Positions 34,996 through 43,136 of a stretch of 60,715 nt of DNA are shown in pieces. Made by a program: the position numbers and the translations under genes. Every line of letters begins with the position of its first letter. Positions within the stretch are counted from its first letter, which is position 1. The notes below the pieces were generated by a model. It ran no database searches. It saw only the letters and a list, made by a program, of their open reading frames with translations, and was not told where the DNA came from. Where the stretch lies: NCBI GenBank assembly GCA_022841625.1, contig JALHRD010000031.1, forward strand, positions 1 through 60,715. Reading direction: 5' to 3'. The stretch comes from Xanthobacteraceae bacterium. Its GTDB lineage: Bacteria > Pseudomonadota > Alphaproteobacteria > Rhizobiales > Xanthobacteraceae.

Positions 34996-36474
34996 GTGCA
35001 AGACACCCGCAAACCGATCCAATCTACCGGCCGCCGCGCGGCCCTGGCGGTCGTTGCGCTTGGCTTGTCGCTTGGCGGCTGCATCACGTCGTCCGATACG
35101 CCATCGGTGCAAGCAACGCTGCCTGATCAATCGCCGCAGCGCGCCGCGTCGCCGACCGCCAACCAACGCGAGCATGAGCGCATCCTGGCCTCGTACCATG
35201 GCGCCTATCAGGACCCACGCCTCGACGCCGTGGTCAGCCAAGCCGTCGAACGTCTGGTCGCGGCCTCGGAGCGCCCGGAACAACGCTATCGGGTTACCAT
35301 TCTGAATTCTTCCGCCGTGAACGCCTTCGCGCTGCCGAGCGGGCACTTGTACATCACCCGCGGTCTGCTCGCACTCGCTAACGATACCTCCGAACTGGCC
35401 TCGGTGCTGTCGCATGAAATGGCGCATGTCATCGCCCAACACGCCGCAATGCGCGAAGATCGCGCGCGTCAGGTCGCGCTGGTCGGCCGTGTGTTTGACA
35501 ATTTCGGCGCCACCGATCCGGATACCCACGCGCTCGCGCTCGCCAAGTCCAAGATCGCGCTCGCGACCTTCTCGCGCTCGCAGGAGCTGGAAGCCGACGG
35601 GATCGGAGTCGGAATCGCCGCGCGCGCCGGCTACGACCCGTTTGGCGCGGTCCGGTTCCTGTCAGCACTGGGCCGGCAGGCCGATCTGCGATCGGCCAAC
35701 CAGAACGCCGCCGATCCGCGGATGCCGGATTTCCTGTCGTCGCATCCGGCAACGCCGGAGCGCGTGCGCACCGCACAGGTCAATGCCCGCCAGTTTAGCG
35801 GGCCTGGCACCGGCAACCGCGATCGGGCAACCTATCTCGCCAGCATCGATGGCATGCTCTACGGCGACGATCCGCGCGAGGGCTTCGTGCGTGGCCGTCG
35901 CTTCATGCTGCCGCGCCTCAACGTCACCTTCACCGCGCCCGATGGCTTTACGCTCGACAGCACGCCGCAGGCCGTGCTCGGCATCAAGGATGGTGGCGGT
36001 CAGGCGCTGCGGATGGACGTCGTGCGCGCACCCGCCGAACAGACACTGACCGCCTATGTCAATTCCGGCTGGATCGACAATATCGATGGCACCACCGTCG
36101 AAGAACTCACCATCGGCGGGTTTTCGGCCGCGACCGCGCTGGCGCGCGGCGATCAATGGGCGTTCCGTCTGTTCGTGATCCGAATCGACCGTGACGTCTA
36201 CCGTTTTGTCTATGCGACCAAGCAAATGACTTCGGCCGCCAATCGTGCATTCCAGGACTCGGTCAACACCTTCCGTCACATGACCCCCGCCGAGGCAAGC
36301 TCGGCCAAGCCGTTGCGAATCCGGATTGTGCCGGTGGCCGAAGGCGAGACCGTCGATCGGCTCGCCAGCCGCATGGCCACCGACCGCAAGGAGGAGCGCT
36401 TCCGCATCCTCAATGGGCTCGGGCCGACCGAGCGCGTGCGTGCCGGCGAGCAGGTCAAGATCGTCATGGAGTGA
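34996..36474 (+). CDS. M48-family zinc metalloprotease lipoprotein with LysM-like C-terminus
   Basis: This 492-residue lipoprotein has a lipobox ending at Cys29 (LSLGGC). The protease core has the zinc motif HEMAH (His140, Glu141, His144) and the third ligand in QELEAD (Glu197, Asp201), as in BepA/YfgC and LoiP periplasmic quality-control proteases. Residues 440-492 resemble a LysM module (VAEGETVDRLASRM...VRAGEQVKIVM), so it may bind cell wall. GTG 34996 has AAGG 6 bases upstream; TTG 34984 would add four residues. It follows the SNase-like gene closely. Likely role: outer-membrane protein quality control or wall-linked proteolysis. Confidence 0.88.
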   Translation: MQDTRKPIQSTGRRAALAVVALGLSLGGCITSSDTPSVQATLPDQSPQRAASPTANQREHERILASYHGAYQDPRLDAVVSQAVERLVAASERPEQRYRVTILNSSAVNAFALPSGHLYITRGLLALANDTSELASVLSHEMAHVIAQHAAMREDRARQVALVGRVFDNFGATDPDTHALALAKSKIALATFSRSQELEADGIGVGIAARAGYDPFGAVRFLSALGRQADLRSANQNAADPRMPDFLSSHPATPERVRTAQVNARQFSGPGTGNRDRATYLASIDGMLYGDDPREGFVRGRRFMLPRLNVTFTAPDGFTLDSTPQAVLGIKDGGGQALRMDVVRAPAEQTLTAYVNSGWIDNIDGTTVEELTIGGFSAATALARGDQWAFRLFVIRIDRDVYRFVYATKQMTSAANRAFQDSVNTFRHMTPAEASSAKPLRIRIVPVAEGETVDRLASRMATDRKEERFRILNGLGPTERVRAGEQVKIVME

Positions 36475-36586
36475 CGATCGGGCTGGCATTTTTTACAGTC
36501 GCCTGCATGATGACGCTGAGCAGCGCGCGCTTGACCAAGCCCGGTCACCAGCTACGGCAGCGGATGGTCTCACCAGCGGAGTTCTC

Positions 36587-37468
36587 ATGAATCTCGGATT
36601 TGTCGGGCTTGGAGTCATGGGCCAAGGCATTGTGCCGCGTCTGATCGCCGCCGGGCATCGCGTCACCGGATGGAACCGCAGCAAGGACAAAGCCAAGCCG
36701 CTCATTGCGCAAGGCATGGCCTGGGCCGATACGCCGCGTGCAGTCGCAGCCGGATCCGATTTGGTGTTCTCCTGTCTCACCGACGGCGCCGCGGTGCGGG
36801 CGGTGGCGCTCGGCGAGGATGGCGTGATTGCGGGCCTCGCCCCGGGCGCGGTCTATGCCGACATGAGCACCATCTCGCCCGACGCCAGTCGCGAAATTTC
36901 CGCCGCATTCGCGGCCAAAGGTTTGACCATGCTCGACACCCCGATTTCGGGCAGCCCGGTAACCTTGGCGCAAGGCAGCGCCTCGGTCATGGTCGGCGGC
37001 GACAAAGCGGCATTCGACAGGATCGAGCCGGTGCTGCGCGCGATCGGACCGAAGGTCACTTATATTGGTGCAAGCGCTCTGGCGGTGCAGATGAAGATCG
37101 CGATCAATCTGCTGCTGATGGTCGAAGTCATCGCATTCGGCGAGGCGGTCGCCTTGGCGGAGAAAGGCGGCGTGACCCGCGAAATCGCGGTCGATGCCAT
37201 CCTCAAGAGCGTCGCGGCGTCGCCGGTGCTTGGCTATCGCGGCCCGTTTATCCTGGAAGGCAAAATGCCGGCGGTGCCGCTGGCGGACGTCACCTTGCAG
37301 CAGAAAGACATGGTGCTGGCGCTCGATCTCGGCCGTAAGCTCGGCAGCCCGGTCCCGCTGGCCGCCGCCGCCAACGAAATGATGAACGCCTGTCGCGGCC
37401 TCGGCATTGACGCCAATGACTTCGTGGTCGCGCATCAGGTCTATCGCCGCCTGGGAGGACAGTCATGA
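36587..37468 (+). CDS. NAD(P)-dependent 3-hydroxyisobutyrate dehydrogenase-family oxidoreductase
   Basis: This 293-residue beta-hydroxyacid dehydrogenase has a Rossmann GLGVMG motif at residues 7-12, a substrate-loop segment DTPISGSPVTLAQGSAS (117-133) and the catalytic lysine Lys170 in LAVQMKIAINLLL. The family oxidises 3-hydroxyisobutyrate, tartronate semialdehyde or related acids with NAD(P). The Asn-Asn usually next to the lysine is replaced by Asn-Leu. GGAG precedes ATG 36587. The cupin gene overlaps its last 4 bases (ATGA), so translation is coupled. Two binding proteins follow. Confidence 0.88.
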   Translation: MNLGFVGLGVMGQGIVPRLIAAGHRVTGWNRSKDKAKPLIAQGMAWADTPRAVAAGSDLVFSCLTDGAAVRAVALGEDGVIAGLAPGAVYADMSTISPDASREISAAFAAKGLTMLDTPISGSPVTLAQGSASVMVGGDKAAFDRIEPVLRAIGPKVTYIGASALAVQMKIAINLLLMVEVIAFGEAVALAEKGGVTREIAVDAILKSVAASPVLGYRGPFILEGKMPAVPLADVTLQQKDMVLALDLGRKLGSPVPLAAAANEMMNACRGLGIDANDFVVAHQVYRRLGGQS

Positions 37469-37950
37469 ATTTTGAAAAACTCGGCACCGCGCTCGCCAAG
37501 GCGGTCAAAAGCACCAAGGCCAGGATCGCCGAGGACCGCAAGAAAGGTCCGCCGATGTATCGCACCAACCTGCGCGACGTGCCCAAGGTCGAGGGCTTGC
37601 AGCGCCGGGAAGGCTGGGTCGACATGCAGGTGCAATTCCTGATCGACAAAAAAACCGCCGGCGCCGACCACGTCGTCGGCTGGACGGTGCTCAAGCCGGG
37701 CGCACGCCACGAGCGCCACCGGCATCACAATTGCGACGAGTTTTTTATCGTGATCAAGGGCCGGGGGCATATCTATGGCGAGCACGGCGACGAACCCTCG
37801 GGCGAAGGCGACGTGGTCTATTCGCCGCGCGGCTGCTGGCACGGCTTCAACAACACCTCGAACGAAGACGTGGTGCTGGTGTGGGGCTGGATGGGCGCCG
37901 GCTCGATCGCGGATTCCGGCTACGAGGTTGGCCCCGAGAGCCATGCATAG
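37465..37950 (+). CDS. Single-domain cupin protein
   Basis: This is a 161-residue cupin. The metal motif RHERHRHHNCDEFF supplies histidines (His85, His87/88) and Glu92. The second motif, GDVVYSPRGCWHGFNNTS, gives His126. The metal set is complete, so a dioxygenase, isomerase or binding role is possible. It is translationally coupled to the preceding dehydrogenase (ATGA overlap), and a binding-protein gene starts about 80 bases on. Function cannot be named more closely. Confidence 0.82.
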   Translation: MNFEKLGTALAKAVKSTKARIAEDRKKGPPMYRTNLRDVPKVEGLQRREGWVDMQVQFLIDKKTAGADHVVGWTVLKPGARHERHRHHNCDEFFIVIKGRGHIYGEHGDEPSGEGDVVYSPRGCWHGFNNTSNEDVVLVWGWMGAGSIADSGYEVGPESHA

Positions 37951-38028
37951 ACTTTACCGGGCTTGTTCCGTGCCGCTTCCGGCTTAGAATTTGATCTCCG
38001 GGTCGCACCGGAACCTGTTGGAGTGCGC

Positions 38029-38994
38029 ATGATTCACCGCTCGGTTGCTGTGTTTGTTGCCATTGTCGTCGCTTGGACCTGCGCCAGTGTCACCGCACAG
38101 GCGCAAGCTTGGCCGCAACGCACCGTACGCTTCATCGTCCCGCTGCCGCCGGGCAGCGGGATGGACTTATCGGCCCGCGCGGTGGCCGAGCGTCTCACCC
38201 AGCAATGGGGCCAGGCTGTCGTGATCGAGAACCGCCAGGGCGCCGACGGCATTCCGGCGGTAACCTCGTTCTTCGCAGCGCGCGACGACCATACGTTCCT
38301 GTTTTCATTTGCCGGGATCATCTCGTTCAATCATCTCCTGCACGACAAGCTGCCCTACCATCCAAACGATCTCGTCCCGCTGGTACCGGTGATCGACAAT
38401 TTTCTCGGTGTGTCGGTTACCGCGCTGTTGAAGGCCGACACGCTGGCGGACCTGATCCGGACCGCCAAGGCGCAGCCCGGCAAGCTGAACTACGCCGCGA
38501 CGCCGGGCCTGCCAGTCTATGTGCTGCTGGCGCTGCAACGCCAAACCGGGATCGCCATGGCGAATGTGCCCTACCGCGATTTTGCGCCGGCCTATCAGGA
38601 CCTCAGCCAGGGCCGGTTGCATGTCATGGGCACTGGGGTACCGACCCAGGTGGCGAACCATCGCGCCGGCGCCGCCAAGCTACTGTTCGTCACCAACCGC
38701 GAACGCTCGCCGCAGGTGCCCGAGGTCCCGACCGCCAAGGAGGCCGGGTTTCCGGACCTGACTTTCGAAGCCATTTCGGGAGTCTATGGCTGGCGCGACA
38801 TGCCGGCGGAGATTGCAAATCGCGTCGTGGCCGATGTCGGCGCGATCGTCGCCGGCCCCGATTTCCGCGCCCGTGCGCTCAAAGTCGGCACCGCGCCCCG
38901 GCCCGGGACGCAACGGGAATTCGTCGCCGCGATCGAGGCTCAGCGCGCACAGATCGCGACCATTCATGCTGTAACCGCGAAGCCCGGACCCTGA
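38029..38994 (+). CDS. Bug/TctC-family extracytoplasmic solute-binding protein
   Basis: This 321-residue Bug protein has a signal peptide (SVAVFVAIVVAWTCASVTA) and then AWPQRTVRFIVPLPPGSGMDLSARAV. The ligand loop PLPPGSGMD is degenerate compared with PFPPGGPxD. It is followed 60 bases later by a similar gene; both share the AWPQR start and a DDHTFL(F/W) strand, so they are a tandem duplication. GGAG lies 6 bases before the ATG. No membrane partner is present. Confidence 0.86.
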   Translation: MIHRSVAVFVAIVVAWTCASVTAQAQAWPQRTVRFIVPLPPGSGMDLSARAVAERLTQQWGQAVVIENRQGADGIPAVTSFFAARDDHTFLFSFAGIISFNHLLHDKLPYHPNDLVPLVPVIDNFLGVSVTALLKADTLADLIRTAKAQPGKLNYAATPGLPVYVLLALQRQTGIAMANVPYRDFAPAYQDLSQGRLHVMGTGVPTQVANHRAGAAKLLFVTNRERSPQVPEVPTAKEAGFPDLTFEAISGVYGWRDMPAEIANRVVADVGAIVAGPDFRARALKVGTAPRPGTQREFVAAIEAQRAQIATIHAVTAKPGP

Positions 38995-39054
38995 GCATTG
39001 TGTTTCGGCCGCGGGTTGCCTAGCCTTGCGGGAAGAACAATCGGAGGAAGCCGC

Positions 39055-40041
39055 ATGCGTTCGATGCCATTCAGATTTGCCGCCGCGCTTGGATTGTTCG
39101 GCAGCCTGGTCCTCGCGGTCGCGCCGGTACAGGCCCAAGCACAGGCACCGGCTTGGCCGCAGCGGTCGGTGCGCTGGATCATTCCATTCGGTCCCGGCGC
39201 CGGCGCCGACATCGGCGCCCGGCTGATCCAGGAACGCTTGCAGAAGCGCTGGGGTCATCCGGTGGTGATTGACAACCGCCCCGGCGGCGACAGCCTTATC
39301 GCCATCCAGGCGATGTTGTCGGCGAATGACGATCACACCTTCCTGTGGGGTCCGAGCGGCAATTTCACCGTGCATCCCTATCAATACAAAAAACTCGCCT
39401 ACGACCCGAGCGATCTGGTTCCGGCGATGCGTTTCTCCAGCACCATCCTCGGCATCGGCGTGCCGGCGGCGATGAAAATCACCACGGTGGCGGAATTCGT
39501 GAAATTGGCGCGCGCCGAGGCCGGCAAGTTCAACTCCGCCGCGGTTCCCGGCATCACCGAACTCGCAATCGACTACTTCATGCACAACGCCAAAATCACC
39601 ACGCAGAAGGTGCCGTATAAGGACATTGTGCAGGCCGTGAACGATCTCGCCGAAAACCGGTTGCAGATTTATTCGGCCTCCTACGCGATCCTGCGGCCGC
39701 AGCGCGAGGCTGGCCGCATCACCGTCTTGGCCCAGCTTGGCCGCGAACGCGCGTCGAGCCTTGCCGAAATCCCGACCGGTATCGAGGCCGGCTTCCCCGA
39801 ACTTGAGATGGAGGGCAATGTCGGACTGTTCGCCAGCAAGGCCGTGCCGGCTGCACTGATCGACCGGATCGCCGCCGATATCATTGCTGTGTCACGCGAT
39901 AAGACGATCGAAGAGCGGCTTATCGGCACAGCGCAACAGCCGACCTTCGGCAACGCCAAGGAATTCGCGGAGTCGATCGCGCGTCAACGCGCCACCATCG
40001 CCAAGATCGCCAAGGCGCTGGATATTCAGCCAACGCGATAA
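39055..40041 (+). CDS. Bug/TctC-family extracytoplasmic solute-binding protein (tandem copy)
   Basis: This 328-residue paralogue of the previous gene starts after CGGAGGAAG. The signal peptide ends near VQA-QAQ. The mature part is PAWPQRSVRWIIPFGPGAGADIGARL, with VVIDNRPGGDSLIAI. Differences in the ligand loops (FGPGAGAD) suggest a different ligand. It converges with the UbiD decarboxylase gene, and a strong hairpin lies between them. Its closeness to UbiD suggests uptake or sensing of an aromatic acid, but this is inference. Confidence 0.86.
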   Translation: MRSMPFRFAAALGLFGSLVLAVAPVQAQAQAPAWPQRSVRWIIPFGPGAGADIGARLIQERLQKRWGHPVVIDNRPGGDSLIAIQAMLSANDDHTFLWGPSGNFTVHPYQYKKLAYDPSDLVPAMRFSSTILGIGVPAAMKITTVAEFVKLARAEAGKFNSAAVPGITELAIDYFMHNAKITTQKVPYKDIVQAVNDLAENRLQIYSASYAILRPQREAGRITVLAQLGRERASSLAEIPTGIEAGFPELEMEGNVGLFASKAVPAALIDRIAADIIAVSRDKTIEERLIGTAQQPTFGNAKEFAESIARQRATIAKIAKALDIQPTR

Positions 40042-40062
40042 CCGACGCCGGCGGTGCCGCGA

Positions 40063-40091
40063 GTCCCCTCACCCCCTGCGGGAGAGGGGAC
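40063..40091. repeat. REP-like hairpin between convergent genes, possible bidirectional terminator
   Basis: GTCCCCTC (40063-40070) pairs perfectly with GAGGGGAC (40084-40091), and the CCC and GGG between them extend the stem. No T run follows on either strand. The CCCCTCACCCCCTGCGGGAGAGGGG type of element resembles intergenic palindromes I recall in related genomes. It may end both converging transcripts or be a REP-type repeat. Confidence 0.5.
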
Positions 40092-40123
40092 GTGCCCGCG
40101 GTCATAACGCAGCAAAAAGTATC

Positions 40124-41695
40124 TTACGTGATCCCGCTCGGCGCGGTTTCGTCCTCGAACACCGTGATCACCGGCGGCTTGCCGGCGAGGCCGAGTTCCT
40201 GCCAGCGCGCGACCGCGGAGTCATAGCTGCTCTTGGCAAGTTTGGTGCGCCGGGAGAAGGTCTTGATGTGCTTGTAGTCCATGCAGGCATTGATCAGCGC
40301 CTTCGATCCCCACGGCCGAATCTCCGGCGGATTCAGACTCGGGTCGAGGAAGGTCGACCAGGTCTCGCGCAGGATGTCGATCGATTGCGACGGCCGCGAG
40401 CGCGTCGCCATTGCCCACAGCACCTGCCCTACATTGGTCGGGTCGATATCCTCGTCGACCACGATCACATATTTGCCGAAATAGGCGCCGGCGGTGCATT
40501 GCGCGGCGAGCGCCATCACCTGCGGCGCGTGGCCGGCATACATCTGCTTGATCGACACCACCGTCATGCCCCAGCCGGCGGCTTCCGGGATCGACCACAC
40601 GCCCTGGATGCCGGGCACGCCGAGCTTTTGCAGATCGGCCCAGATGCCGGCCGCGCGCAACGCCGCCCAGAACAATCCGCATTCGTTGGACGGACCGTCC
40701 GCCATCAAGGCGCAAGTGAGCGTCGGGTTGTCGCGATAGCGCACCTTTTCAACGCGCATGTAAGGCGTCGCGCCCGATGGCCGGCCGTAATAGCCGGTGA
40801 ATTCGCCGAACGGCCCTTCGGCGAAGGTCTCGTCCGGATAGAGAAAGCCTTCGAGAATGATCTCGGCGCGCGCGGGCAGCGGTAATCCCGTGACATCGCC
40901 AGTGAACAATTCGATCGGCGCGCCGGCAATGCCGGAATAATAGTCGTATTCGCATTCGGTTTTCGGCAGGCTGGTGGCCGCCACCAGAAACAACAGCGGA
41001 TCGATGCCGTAGCAGGCCGCGATCGGCATCGGCTTGCCGAGCTTCCACCACTTCTCGCGGTCGAGCGTGGCGTCCTTACCGGGCGAGGTATAGACCCCGA
41101 CCTCGCGCGGGCCCTTGATCATCATCCGGTAGGTGCCGACATTGATGCGGCCGGTCTCCGGGCACTTGGTCACCACCGCGTCGCCGGTGCCGAGATATTT
41201 GCCTCCGTCGAGCGGCCACATCCGCTGCGCCGGAAATTTTCGGATATCGATGGCGTCGCCGACCAGCACGTTCTGATTGCTGATCGCCTGATCGGGCGAC
41301 ACCTCCTTCGGGGCCATCTTGCGCCCGAGTTTCTTTTGCAACGCCTTCACCGCCTTGAGCGGATGATCGACCGGCTCCTCGCCGATCATCAGGCAGAAGC
41401 GTGAAAGATTGCAGCCGATCATGTTGTAGAGCGCTTTGTGGCCGGGATGGCCCTTGATGTTCTCAAACAGCAGCACCGGGCTTTTTTCGAGCGCCACCAG
41501 ATAGGTGATGGTCGCGGCTTCGAGATCGCAATCGACCTCGGCGGTGATGCGTTTGAGCTCGCCCATCGCCTCGACCTTTTCGAGCCAGAGATCGAGATCG
41601 CTGGAGTTGGCGTGGGCCGCGCGCGGCCGCGTTGCGGCGGGCTCAGGCTTTTGCTCGCCGCCGCTCGGGCCGACGCTGACGCTCATCTCGGACAT
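40124..41695 (-). CDS. UbiD-family prenylated-FMN decarboxylase
   Basis: This is a 523-residue reversible (de)carboxylase of aromatic or alpha,beta-unsaturated acids. The prenyl-FMN/metal site is seen in GRINVGTYRMMI (Arg190), and the catalytic Glu-x4-Glu motif in FAEGPFGEFTGYYG (Glu293, Glu298) matches the Glu-Arg-Glu triad of Fdc1. No UbiX flavin prenyltransferase is in the window, so the cofactor must come from elsewhere. The N-terminal 35 residues are a charged extension without similarity that I can recognise. GGGGAG lies just before ATG 41695; a second ATG is at 41686. It ends 82 bases from the convergent binding-protein gene. Confidence 0.92.
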   Translation of the reverse strand: MSEMSVSVGPSGGEQKPEPAATRPRAAHANSSDLDLWLEKVEAMGELKRITAEVDCDLEAATITYLVALEKSPVLLFENIKGHPGHKALYNMIGCNLSRFCLMIGEEPVDHPLKAVKALQKKLGRKMAPKEVSPDQAISNQNVLVGDAIDIRKFPAQRMWPLDGGKYLGTGDAVVTKCPETGRINVGTYRMMIKGPREVGVYTSPGKDATLDREKWWKLGKPMPIAACYGIDPLLFLVAATSLPKTECEYDYYSGIAGAPIELFTGDVTGLPLPARAEIILEGFLYPDETFAEGPFGEFTGYYGRPSGATPYMRVEKVRYRDNPTLTCALMADGPSNECGLFWAALRAAGIWADLQKLGVPGIQGVWSIPEAAGWGMTVVSIKQMYAGHAPQVMALAAQCTAGAYFGKYVIVVDEDIDPTNVGQVLWAMATRSRPSQSIDILRETWSTFLDPSLNPPEIRPWGSKALINACMDYKHIKTFSRRTKLAKSSYDSAVARWQELGLAGKPPVITVFEDETAPSGIT

Positions 41696-41770
41696 GGCAC
41701 TCCCCGTGTTGTCTTGTAGCCGCGCGCTGGATCGAGTGTAGACGAGACCTCAGGGAGCGCAAAGGCGCGC

Positions 41771-42073
41771 TCAGCACGATGGTTCGGCGCGCGCCGCACG
41801 GTCGCAGGCGACGACGATCTGATCGAGGCAGATCTGCAGGCTTTCCCGCATTGCGCGGTCGGCAGCCGCATCATTCCGCCTTACGTTCCGGTCATGCACG
41901 AACTCCAGGAGCTTGATGTAGGCTGCGTTGAGCGCCGCCTGCAGTTCGCCCTCACCCTCAAAGCCGAGATCCTCAACGTCAACTTGGCCGATTTCCTGGC
42001 CGTCGAGGACCCGCATGAGAACACCAATGACTTCCTTGACGTCTCGGACCATCGCCGCGTTCCTATCGGCCAT
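41771..42073 (-). CDS. Hypothetical 100-residue helical protein
   Basis: I do not recognise this protein. It is acidic to neutral and mostly helical (LQAALNAAYIKLLEFVHDRN), with no signal peptide. Its ATG at 42073 lies 11 bases inside the end of the preceding open frame (42063-42281), so translation may be coupled. No clear ribosome site is seen. It is the last gene of the small leftward cluster with the GNPNGGQW-motif protein and may be its partner (inference from position only). UbiD begins 75 bases downstream on the same strand. Confidence 0.55.
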   Translation of the reverse strand: MADRNAAMVRDVKEVIGVLMRVLDGQEIGQVDVEDLGFEGEGELQAALNAAYIKLLEFVHDRNVRRNDAAADRAMRESLQICLDQIVVACDRAARAEPSC

Positions 42074-42281
42074 TGCGAAAATTCGTGGTCTTCACCGCGC
42101 CAATAATGATCCCGGTAGACTGTGTACCAATATTCGTGACGATCATCACCACCCTTCCGGGTCCGCGCATCAACCCGAACTCCCTCCAAGGAACCGTCCT
42201 CGACGCTCCAAACGGGAGATTTACCGTGATATCGAACGACTGCCTGGAGGCGCCATCAGCGGTATGAATCTCCGCGTCCAA
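42063..42281 (-). CDS. Open frame that continues the 42256-42705 gene after a frameshift
   Basis: The track begins with a TTG at 42281, but the same frame reads sensibly further upstream as AVTLRLDAEIHTADGA, back to a G7 run (42296-42302). The predicted segment is beta-rich (DITVNLPFG, VVMIVTNIG). If one G of the seven were removed, it would join the upstream gene into one protein of 213 residues. It is therefore probably the C-terminal half of that gene, separated by a frameshift, transcriptional slippage or a homopolymer error in the sequence. Seen alone it has no start with a ribosome site. Confidence 0.5.
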   Translation of the reverse strand: MDAEIHTADGASRQSFDITVNLPFGASRTVPWREFGLMRGPGRVVMIVTNIGTQSTGIIIGAVKTTNFRNGR

Positions 42282-42705
42282 CCGGAGAGTAACAGCCCCC
42301 CCGATTCATCGATTGGAGAAATCTGCCAACCATTGTTCGATCTTCATTGATCACCGTCACCCCGCCAAGATAATGCCCATCGCTAAAATCATATTGCATT
42401 CTCTGCCTGCTGCCGGCCGCGCTCAGACCTTTCGGGTGTAAAAGTGCCGAATCATACGTGTCGTAGACAGGCCGCTGATCTTGTGGCGTTGTTGGGTACT
42501 GCGTTGGTCGGTATCGCCCGTCCCATGCGACCGAATTCGAATAACGTCCTGCATCTGCCATCCTTACGCGTCCAGCGCCCCCTGCTCCACGTGTCCATTG
42601 CCCACCGTTTGGATTTCCCGCAGGCACCCGCGGTTGATTGGGATCGAAGCTCGTGTGATTCGGCGAGTACTGGTTTGTGTTTCTATCGAAAAGCGGTCTA
42701 GCCAT
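42256..42705 (-). CDS. Hypothetical protein with RVPAGNPNGGQWT motif, interrupted at a G7 run
   Basis: As read, this gives 149 residues starting at ATG 42705, with GGAG 6 bases upstream. Near the N-terminus (residues 26-38) it carries RVPAGNPNGGQWT, a short motif I remember from hypothetical and phage- or effector-related proteins of Rhizobiales. The rest is rich in Tyr, Arg, Ser and Gly and looks poorly folded. After MNRGG the frame leaves a plausible track: the six G after CG lie in a G7 run (42296-42302), and in the other frame the protein would go on as in 42063-42281. No signal peptide is found. Function is unknown. Confidence 0.6.
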   Translation of the reverse strand: MARPLFDRNTNQYSPNHTSFDPNQPRVPAGNPNGGQWTRGAGGAGRVRMADAGRYSNSVAWDGRYRPTQYPTTPQDQRPVYDTYDSALLHPKGLSAAGSRQRMQYDFSDGHYLGGVTVINEDRTMVGRFLQSMNRGGCYSPVGRGDSYR

Positions 42706-42786
42706 ATAAGCTCCTTCATCTATATCGCTAGCGCGCGTGAGCGCGAACGATACTCGGGATGTCAAACCATCACCTGCATGTCGCTA

Positions 42787-42802
42787 TCGCTCATGTGAGC
42801 GA
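42787..42802. promoter_or_regulatory. 16-bp perfect palindrome, candidate operator
   Basis: TCGCTCA-TG-TGAGCGA is a perfect inverted repeat about 85 bases upstream of ATG 42705. It could be the binding site of a dimeric regulator. On the plus strand GTTTTT follows it, so a terminator role is possible too, though no plus-strand gene ends here. Confidence 0.35.
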
Positions 42803-42924
42803 AGTTTTTCGCCCATACATCATCGTTCTCGCGCGGAAGATTCCCGCGAGCTTTGCCAATTTTCCCTCATTCAAAAACGAGGGAGTGGAGCGGAACGGGA
42901 AAACCCTTTGCATGAAAATATGTT

Positions 42925-43060
42925 GAGTCAATGAAACGGGGTCCAAAGCTGTGGACGTGTGGAGCCCATCGCGGTTGATAAGTTTGCGCAGCGCGCGGTG
43001 CGAACGCATGAGAACTTCCGATGCGGCGCGGATAACTTCGACGTCGCGCCATATCCACAA
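42925..43060. repeat. Diverged interspersed repeat, copy A
   Basis: Aligned by eye to 58105-58225: CAATGAAACGG, GCTGTGGACGTG, a run ending CGAACGCATGAGA, CCGATGC, and TAAC...GCGCGCCATATCCAC recur in the same order at similar distances. The identity is only partial, and the element is not translated. Its nature (decayed mobile element, RNA or attachment site) is unknown. Confidence 0.4.
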
Positions 43061-43136
43061 AAATCGTACGTGCGAACCTAACAGAGCGACCGCCCAGCCG
43101 GATGTCGCAGGGCTTCATCCGCGCTACACTCGATCC

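Larger units (their letters stand above)
42706..43136. other. Intergenic region with a palindrome and a diverged repeat
   Basis: I see no gene here. The left part should contain the promoter of the leftward cluster. The perfect palindrome TCGCTCATGTGAGCGA lies at 42787-42802, and a TTGACA-like box (minus strand, 42765-42760) has no good -10. From about 42925 to 43060 the sequence matches, imperfectly, a region at 58105-58225 (shared GCTGTGGACGTG and CGCATGAGA...CCGATGC blocks). Confidence 0.5.
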
